Shown here: in pieces, positions 55,301-64,000 of the stretch
Numbering within the stretch: the first letter of the stretch is position 1
Layout: each line of letters starts with the position of its first letter
Assembly: GCA_947650365.1 (NCBI GenBank)
Contig: CANTAL010000126.1
Span: 310,001-374,000 of the forward strand
Direction: 5' to 3'
DNA from: Chamaelirium japonicum
Lineage: Eukaryota > Streptophyta > Magnoliopsida > Liliales > Melanthiaceae
Length of the DNA: 64,000 bases
The notes under the pieces: generated by a model
Seen by the model: only the letters and a program-made list of their open reading frames with translations
Told to the model about the DNA's origin: nothing
Database searches by the model: none
Translations under genes and position numbers: made by a program

Positions 55301-58300
55301 AAAATGGATCGTACCAATGAGTAAGAATGGATCGTACGAATGAAATAGAATGGATTGTGCGAATGAATTAGAATGGATCGTATGAATGAATTAGAATGGA
55401 TCGTGTGAAAGAATTAGAATGGATTGTATGAATGAATTAGAATAGATCGTATGAATGAATTAGAATGGATCGTACGAATGAATTAGAATGGATCGTACGA
55501 ATGAATTAGAATGGATACATTCGTGCGAATGAATTATAATGGATACATTCGTGCGAAAGAATTAGAATAGATCGTATGAATGAATTAGAATGGATCCTAT
55601 GAATGAATTAGAATGGATCGTGCAAATGAATTAGAATGGATCGTACGAATGAATTAGAATGGATCGTGCTAATGAATTAGAATTGATCGAACGAATGAAT
55701 TAGCATGGATCGTGCTAATGAATTAGAATGGATCGTATGAATGAATTAGAATGGATCGTATTAATGAATTAGAATGGATCGTGCGAATGAATTCGAATGG
55801 ATCGTACGAATGAATTATAATGGATCGTACGAATGAATTAGAATGGATCGTACGAATGAATTAGAATGGATCGTATGAATGAATTCGAATGGATACATTC
55901 GTGCGAATGAATTAGAATGGATTGTATGAATGAATTAGAATGGATCGTACGAATGAATTAGAATGGATCATAGAAATTAATTAGAATGGATCGTACGAAT
56001 GAAATAGAATAGATTGTACGAATGAATTAGAATGGATCGTGCGAATGAATTAGAATGAATTAGAAAGAATTAGAATGGATTGTATGAATGAATTAGAATA
56101 GATCGTATGAATGAATTAGAATGGATCGTACGAATGAATTAGAATGGATCGTACGAATGAATTAGAATGGATACATTCGTGCGAATGACTTAGAATGGAT
56201 ACATTCGTGCGAAAGAATTAGAATAGATCGTATGAATGAATTAGAATGGATCCTATGAATGAATTAGATCGGATCGTGCGAATGAATTAGAATGGATCGT
56301 ACGAATGAATTAGAATGGATCGTGCTAATGAATTAGAATTGATCGAATGAATGAATTAGCATAGATCGTGCTAATGAATTAGAATGGAACGTACGAATGA
56401 ATTAGAATGGATCGTGTGAAAGAATTAGAATGGATTGTATGAATGAATTAGAATGAATTCGTACGATCCATTCGAATTCATTCGCACGATCCATTCTAAT
56501 TCATTCATGCGATCCATTCTAATTCATTCATACAACCCATTCTAATTCTTTCACACGATCCATTCTAATTCATTCGTAGGATCCATTCTAATTCATTCGT
56601 ACAATTTATTCTATTTCATTCGTACGATCCATTCTTACTCATTCGTATGATCCATTCTAATTTATTCGGACGAATGTATCCATTCTAATTTATTCGTACG
56701 ATCCATTATAATTCATTCGTACGATCCATTCTAATTCATTCGTACGATCCATTCTAATTCATTCGTCCGATCCATTCTAATTCATTCACACGAATGTATC
56801 CATTCTAATTCATTCGTACGATCCATTCTAATTCATTCGTACGATCCATTCTAACTCATTCGTAAGATCCATTCTAATTCATTCGTACGATCCATTCTAA
56901 TTCATTCGTACGATCCATTCTAATTCATTCGCACGAATGTATCCATTCTAGTTCATTCGTACGATCCATTCTAATTCAATCGTACGATCCATTCTAATTC
57001 ATTCACACGATCCATTCTAATTCATTCGTACGATCCATTCTAATTCATTCATACGATCCATTCTAATTCATTCGTACGATCCATTCTAATTCATTCGCAC
57101 AAATGTATCCATTCTAATTCATTCGTACGATCCATTCTAATTCATTCGCACGATCCATTCTAATTCATTCGTACGATCCATTCTAATTCATTCATACGAT
57201 CCATTCTAATTCATTCATACAATCCATTCTAATTCTTTCACACGATCCATTCTAATTCATTTGTACGATCCATTCTAATTCATTCACACAATCCATTCTA
57301 TTTCATTCGTACGATCCATTCTAATTCATTCGCACAAATGTATCCATTCTAATTCATTCGTACGATCCATTCTAATTCATTCGCACGATCCATTCTAATT
57401 CATTCGCTCGAATGTATCCATTCTAATCCATTCGTACGATCCATTCTAATCCATTCGTACGATCCATTCTAATTCATTCGCATGAATGTAACCATTCTAA
57501 TTCATTCATTTGATCCATTCTAATTCATTCGTACGATCCATTCTAATTCATTCGCACGATCCATTCTAATTCATTCATAGGATCCATTCTAATTCATTCG
57601 TACAATCCATTCTAATTCTTTCACACGATCCATTCTAATTCATTCGTACGATCCATTCTAATTCATTCATACAATCCATTCTAATTCATTCGTACGATCC
57701 ATTCTAATTCACTCATACGATCCATTCCAATACATTCATACGATCCATTCTAATTCATTTGCACGAATATATCCATTCTAATTCATTCGTACGATCCATT
57801 CTAATTCCTTCGAACGATCCATTCTAATTCATTCGTACGATCTATTCTAATTCATTCGTACGATCCATTCTAATTCATTCGTACGATCCATTCTAATTCC
57901 TTCGTACGATCCATTCTAATTCATTCGTACGATCCATTCTAATTCATTCGTACAATCTATTCTAATTCATTCGTACGAATGGATACATTCATGTGAATGA
58001 ATTAGAATGGATCGTACGAATGAGGAAGAATGGATCGTACGAATGACATAGAATGGATTGCACGAATGAATTAGAATAGATCGTACGAATGAATTAGAAT
58101 AGATCGTGTGAAAGAATTAGAATGGATTGTATGAATGAATTAGAATGGATCGTACGAAGGAATTAGAATGGATCGTACGAATGAATTAGAATGGATCGTA
58201 CGATTGAATTAGAATAGATCGTACGAATGAATTAGAATGGATCGTACGAATGAATTATAATGGATCGTGTGAAAGAATTAGAATGGATCGTACGAATGAA

Positions 58301-61300
58301 TTAGAATGGATCGTGCGAATGAATTAGAATGGAACGTACGAATGAATTAGAATGGATCGTGCTAATGAATTAGAATTGATCGAACGAATTCATTCTAATT
58401 CATTCATACAATCCATTCTAATTCTTTCACACGATCCAATCTAATTCATTCATACGTTCCATTCTAATTCATTAGCACGATCCATGCTAATTCATTCTAA
58501 TCCATTCTAATTCATTTGTATCCATTCTAATGTATTCGCACGATCCATTCTAATTCATTCGTACGATCCATTCTAATTCATTAATATGATCCATTCTAAT
58601 TCATTCGTACGATCCATTCTAATTCATATGCACAAAGGTATCCATTCTAATCCATTCGTTGGATCCATTCTAATCCATTTGTACGATCCATTCTAATTCA
58701 TTCGTACGATCCATTCTAATTCATTCGCTCGAATGTATCCATTCTAATCCATTCGTACGATCCATTCTAATCCATTCGTACGATCCATTCTAATTCTTTC
58801 GCATGAATGTAACCATTCTAATTCATTCATTTGATCCATTCTAATTCATTCGTACGATCCATTCTAATTCATTCGCACGATCCATTCTAATTCATTCATA
58901 GGATCCATTCTAATTCATTCGTACAATCCATTCTAATTCTTTCACCCGATCCATTCTAATTCATTCGTACGATCCATTCTAATTCATTCATACAATCCAT
59001 TCTAATTCTTTCGTACGATCCATTCTAATTCACTCATACGATCCATTCTAATACATTCATACGATCCATTCTAATTCATTTGCACGAATATATCCATTCT
59101 AATTCATTCGTACGATCCAGTCTAATTCCTTCGTACGATCCATTCTAATTCATTCGTACGATCTATTCTAATTCATTCGTACGATCCATTCTAATTCATT
59201 CGTACGATCCATTCTAATTACTTCGTACGATCCATTCTAATCTATTCGAATTCATTTGCACGATCCATTCTTATTCATTCATACTATCCATTATAATTCA
59301 TTCATACAATCCATTCTAATTCTTTTACACGATCCATTCTAATTCATTCGTCTAATCCATTCTAATTCATTCGTACAATCTATTCTAATACATTCGTACG
59401 ATCCATTCTTACTCATTCGTATGATCCATTCTAATTCATTCGGACGAATGTATCCATTCTAATTTATTCGTACGATCCATTCTAATTCATTCGTACGATC
59501 CATTCTAATTCATTCGTCCGATCCATTCTAATTCATTCGTCCAATCCATTCTAATTCATTCGCACGAATGTATCCATTCTAATTCATTCGTACGATCCAT
59601 TCTAATTCATTCGTACGATCCATTCTAATTCATTCGTAAGATCCATTCTAATTCATTCGTACGATCCATTCCAATTCATTCGTACGATCCATTCTAATTC
59701 ATTTGCACGAATGTATCCATTCTAGTTCATTCGTATGATCCATTCTAATTCAGTCGTACGATCCATTCTAATTCCTTCGTACGATCCATTCTAATTCATT
59801 CGTACGATCTATTCTAATTCATTCGTACGATCCATTCTAATTCATTCGTACGATCCATTCTAATTCCTTCGTACGATCCATTCTAATTCATTCGTACGAT
59901 CCATTCTAATTCCTTCATATCCATTCTAAATCACTCATACCATCCATTCTAATTCATTCGTACGATCCATTCTAATTCATTCATACAATCCATTCTAATT
60001 CATTCGCACGAATGTATCCATTCTAAATCATTCGTACGATCCATTCTAATTCATTCGTACGATCCATTCTAAATCATTCGTACAATCCATTCTATTTCAT
60101 TCGTACGATCCATTCTGACTCATTCGTATGATCCATTCTAATTCATTCGGACGAATGTATCCATTCTAATTTATTTGTACGATCCATTCTAATTCATTCG
60201 TACGATCCATTCTAATTCATTCGTATGATCCATTCTAATTCATTCGTATGATCCATTCTAATTAATTCGTATGATCCATTCTAATTTATTCGTACGATCC
60301 ATTCTAATTCATTCATACAATCCATTCTAATTCATTCGCACGAATGTATCCATTCTAATTAATTCGTACGATCAATTCTAATTCATTCATACAATCCATT
60401 CTATTTCATTCCGTACGATCCATTCTAATTCATTCGCTCGAATGTATCCATTCTAATCCATTTGTACGATCCATTCTAATCCATTCATACGATCCATTCT
60501 AATTCATACGATTCATTCTTACGATCCATTCTATTTCATTCGTACGATCCATTCTTACTCATTGGTATGATCCATTCTAATTCATTCGCACGAATGTATC
60601 CATTCTAATTCATTCGTACGAATCCATTCTAATTCATTCGTACGATCCATTCTAATTCATTCGCACGATCCATTCTAATTCATTCGTACGATCCATTCTA
60701 ATTCATTCGCACGAATGTATCCATTCTAATTCATTTGTACGATCCATTCTAATTCATTCGTACGATCCATTCTAATTCATTCATACGATCCATTCTAATT
60801 CATTCGCACGAATGTATCCATTCTAGTTCATTCGTACGATCCATTCTAATTCATTCGTACGATCCATTCTAATTCATTCGCACGATCCATTCTAATTCAT
60901 TAGCACGATCCATGCTAATTCATTCATACAATCTATTCTAATTCATTCATACAATCCATTCTAATTCTTTCACACGATCCATTCTAATTCATTCGTACGA
61001 TCCATTCTAATTCATTCGCACAATCCATTCTAATTCATTCGCACGAATGTATCCATTCTAAATCATTCGTACAATCGTGCGAATGAATTAGAATGGATCG
61101 TGTGAAAGAATTAGCATGGATCGTACAAATGAATTAGAATGGATACATTCGTGCGAATGAATTAGAATGTATACATTCGTGCGAAAGAATTAGAATAGAT
61201 CGTATGAATGAATTTGAATGGATCCTATGAATGAATTAGAATGGATCGTACGAATGAATTAGAATGGATCGTGCTAATGAATTAGAATTGATCGAACGAA

Positions 61301-64000
61301 TGAATTAGCATGGATCGTGCTAATGAATTAGAATGGATTGTATGAATGAATTAGAATGAATTCGTACGATCCATTCGAATTCATTCGCACGATCCATTCT
61401 AATTCATACGAATATATTCGTGCAAATGAATTAGAATGGATCGTATGAATGTATTTGAATGGATCGTATGAGTGAATTAGAATGGATCCTATGAATGAAT
61501 TAGAATGGATCGTGCGAATGAATTAGAATGGATCGTACGAATGAATTAGAATGGATCGTGCTAATGAATTAGAATGGAATAGAATAGATTGTACGAATGA
61601 ATTAGAATGGATTCGTACGAATGAATTAGAATGGATACATTCGTGCGAATGAATTAGAATGGATCGTGCGAATGAATTAGAATGGATCGTATGAATGAAT
61701 TAGAATGGATACATTCGTGCGAATGAATTAGAATGGATCGTATGAATGAATTAGAATAGATTGTGCGAATGAATTAGAATGGATCGTACGAATGAATTAG
61801 AATGGATACATTCGTGCGAATGAATTAGAATGGATCATACGAATGAACTAGAATGGATCGTACGAATGAATTAGAATAGATTGCGCGAATGAGTTAGAAT
61901 AGATCGTGCGAATGAAATATAATGGATACAAATGAATTAGAATGGATCATACGAATGAATTAGAATGACGATCCATTCTTACTCATTCGTATGATCCATT
62001 CTAATTTATTCGCACGAATGTATCCATTCTAATTCATTCGTACGTCTAATTCATTCGTACGGTCCATTCTAATTCATTCGCACAATCCATTCTATTTCAT
62101 TCGTACGATCCATTCTTACTCATTCGTATGATCCATTATGGATACATTCGTGCGAATGAATTAGACTAGATCATACGAATGAGTAAGAATGGATCGTACG
62201 AATGAAATAGAATGGATTGTGCGAATGAATTAGAATGGATCGTACGAATGAATTAGAATGGATCGTGTGAAAGAATTAGAATGGATTGTATGAATGAATT
62301 AGAATAGATCATATGAATGAATTAGAATGGATCGTACAAATGAATTAGAATTGATCGTACGAATGAATTAGAATGGATCGTACGAATGAATTAGAATGGA
62401 TACATTCGTGCGAATGAATTAGAATGGATACATTTGTGCAAAAGAATTAGAATAGATCGTATGAATGAATTAGAATGGATCCTATGAATGAATTAGAATT
62501 GATCGGATGAATGAATTAGAATGGATCGTACGAATGAATTAGAATGGATACATTCGTGCGAAAGAATTAGAATAGATCGTATGAATGAATTAGAATGGAT
62601 CCTATGAATGAATTAGAATGGATCGTACGAATGAATTAGAATGGATCATACGAAGGAATTAGAATGGATCGTACGAATGAATTAGAATGGATCGTATGAA
62701 TGAATTAGAATGGATACATTCGTGAGAATGAATTAGAATGGATTGTACGAATGAATTAGAATGGATCGTACGAATGAATTAGAATAGATCGTGTGAAAGA
62801 ATTAGAATGGATTGTATGATTGAATTAGAATGGATCATATGAATGAATTAGAAAGGATACATTCGTGCGAATGAATTAGAATGGATCGTACGAATAAATT
62901 AGAATGGATCGTACGAATGAATTAGAATGGTTACATTCATGCGAATGAATTAGAATGGATCGTACGAATGGATTAGAATGGATCGTACGAATAGATTAGA
63001 ATGGATACATTCGAGCGAATGAATTAGAATGGATCGAACGAATGAATTAGAATGGATCATACGAATGGATTAGAATGGATCCTACGAATGGATTAGAATG
63101 GATACCTTTGTGCATATGAATTAGAATGGATCGTACGAATGAATTAGAATGGATCATAAGAATGAATTAGAATGGATCATGTGAAAGAATTAGAATGGAT
63201 TGTATGAATGAATTAGAATAGATCGTATGAATGAATTAGAATGGATCGTACGAATGAATTAGAATGAATCGTACGAATGAATTAGAATGGATCGTACGAA
63301 TGAATTAGAATGGATACATTCGTGCGAATGAATTAGAATGGATACATTCGTGTGAAAGATTTAGAATAGATCGTATGAATGAATTAGAATGGATCCTATG
63401 AATGAATTAGAATGGATCATGCGAATGAATTAGAATGGATCGTACGAATGAATTAGAATAGATCGTACGAATGAATTAGAATGGATCGTACGAATGGATC
63501 GTACGAATGGATTAAAATGGATACATTCGAGCGAATGAATTAGAATGGTCGTACGAATGAATTAGAATGGATCGAACAAATAAATTAGAATGGATACATT
63601 CGTCCGAATGAATTAGAATGGATCATACGAATGAGTAAGAATGGATTGTACGAATGAAATAGAATAGATTGTACGAATGAATTAGAATGGATCCTACGAA
63701 TGAATTAGAATGGATCGTGTGAAAGAATTAGAATGGATTGTATGAATGAATTAGAATGGATCGTATGAATGAATTAGAATGGATCGTGCGAATGAATTTG
63801 AATGGATCGTACGAATTCATTCTAATTCATTCATACAATCCATTCTAATTCTTTCACACGATCCATTCTAATTCATTCATACGTTCCATTCTAATTCATT
63901 AGCACGATCCATGCCAATTCATTCGTTCGATCAATTCTAATACATTAGCACGATCCATTCTAATTCATTCGTACGATCCATTCTAATTCATTCGCACGAT
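42361..64000. repeat. 21,960-bp higher-order repeat, copy 2 (cut off by window end)
   Basis: This is a tandem, same-orientation copy of 20,401-42,040; 21,640 of 21,960 bp are present. Differences I found (copy 1/copy 2): 20,505 C/42,465 T; 24,146 G/46,106 A; 29,471 A/51,431 G; 32,599 C/54,559 T; 32,696 C/54,656 T; 34,229 A/56,189 C; 34,355 T/56,315 A; 35,731 T/57,691 C; 37,310 T/59,270 C; 37,653 A/59,613 G; 40,540 G/62,500 T. No indel was seen. Orientation switches fall at about 43,385, 43,763, 44,495, 44,511, 44,911, 46,273, 47,262, 48,073, 48,623, 49,183, 49,353, 51,030, 51,256, 51,268, 52,752, 52,927, 54,043, 54,065, 54,965, 56,459, 57,976, 58,388, 61,074, 61,361, 61,407, 61,968, 62,138 and 63,813. 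The interval 43,385-43,762 is reverse and the rest alternate. The list is by eye and may miss a few changes. Confidence 0.95.
44881..44940. repeat. 60-bp perfect palindrome, HOR copy 2
   Basis: Identical in sequence and position to 22,921-22,980 shifted by 21,960, so the palindrome existed before the large unit was duplicated. Confidence 0.95.

Larger units (their letters stand above)
1..64000. repeat. Satellite array, 23-bp monomer (with 28-bp variant), covering the whole window
   Basis: Every line of the window is built from one short monomer, so there is no unique sequence. The forward form carries GATCC, ATTCTAATTC and ATTCGTAC in order, 23 bp in all. A longer form of 28 bp has 5 extra bases and reads CGCACGAATGTATCC across the boundary. 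ATTC occurs three times in each monomer, which suggests it grew from a still shorter ATTC-like unit. The forward strand is C-rich and G-poor (6 C, 2 G per consensus monomer), so GC skew flips with each orientation change. Recurrent monomer variants include CTATTTC, CTTACTC, CTAAATC, TTCCTTC, TTCTTTCACAC, CATACAATCC and TTAGCACG. Both array ends lie outside the window. Monomer and array structure are read directly; the heterochromatic location is inference. Confidence 0.98.

Noticed and set aside
1-64000. Protein-coding genes
   Set aside because: The monomer length is not a multiple of 3, so each frame passes through all phases and meets TAA (forward) or TGA and TAG (reverse) about every 69 bases. 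Variants give only slightly longer chance frames with periodic peptides.
1-64000. CRISPR array (regular repeats of 23-28 bp)
   Set aside because: Repeats abut directly with no unique spacers, vary in sequence, and change orientation.
1-64000. Human-type satellite II/III, because of the frequent CATTC and GGAT motifs
   Set aside because: Those are based on a 5-bp ATTCC unit. Here the period is a firm 23 or 28 bp with constant TAATTC and CGTACG parts, so the likeness is limited to short words.
1-64000. Transposons, retroelements or inserted virus copies
   Set aside because: No stretch departs from the monomer for more than a few tens of bases; there are no element ends, target duplications, poly-A tails or coding remnants.
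1-64000. Functional CENP-B box
   Set aside because: The essential CGGG part is missing in every monomer I looked at; only TTCG, A and the first C match.
20401-64000. The second HOR copy as a plain assembly duplicate
   Set aside because: Not excluded, but scattered single-base differences between the copies argue for two real copies; I treat it as real pending read-level evidence.
1-64000. Telomere repeats, tRNA, rRNA or snRNA genes
   Set aside because: No TTAGGG/TTTAGGG-type runs and no conserved RNA gene motifs were seen in either strand.

Overview
The whole 64-kb window is one simple satellite DNA. I see no gene, RNA gene, transposon or unique sequence. The monomer is about 23 bp and AT-rich (8 of 23 consensus positions are G or C). 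It carries GATCC, then ATTCTAATTC, then ATTCGTAC. A 28-bp form has 5 extra bases next to the monomer boundary. A lengthy uninterrupted array of this kind points to eukaryotic heterochromatin (centromeric, pericentromeric, subtelomeric or sex-chromosomal). I do not recognise the monomer and will not name a species. Most boundary variants look like CpG to TpG/CpA decay, which hints at a genome with cytosine methylation.

Layout. I call a stretch 'forward' (+) where the + strand reads GATCCATTC...ATTCG, and 'reverse' (-) where it reads CGAATGAATTAG...GGATC. Orientation flips often, in blocks from about 20 bp to 2.7 kb. Positions 1-20,400 are a mosaic of forward and reverse blocks, about 60% reverse. 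From about 20,401 the sequence becomes a higher-order repeat (HOR) of exactly 21,960 bp. Copy 1 is 20,401-42,360. Copy 2 starts at 42,361 and runs off the window end at 64,000. By eye I found 11 single-base differences and no length change over the roughly 21.6 kb compared, so the copies are about 99.95% identical. Each HOR copy holds 28 orientation switches at the same relative positions. Switch positions are accurate to a few bases, because monomer ends are self-complementary.

The structure is nested. Monomers of 23 and 28 bp form an ordered 189-bp octamer seen in both orientations. Octamers and other variant groups form modules of about 0.5-2.6 kb that recur tandemly, inverted or dispersed. 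The modules are fixed in one order inside the 21,960-bp HOR. The left 20 kb uses the same modules in other orders. This is the pattern expected from repeated unequal exchange plus inversion or template switching, with a very recent amplification of one large segment.

Nothing is encoded. Because 23 is not a multiple of 3, every frame on each strand meets the monomer's own stop triplets (TAA forward; TGA and TAG reverse) about every 69 bases. Any function would be structural (chromatin, centromere, DNA folding) or through non-coding transcripts; none of these can be shown from sequence alone.
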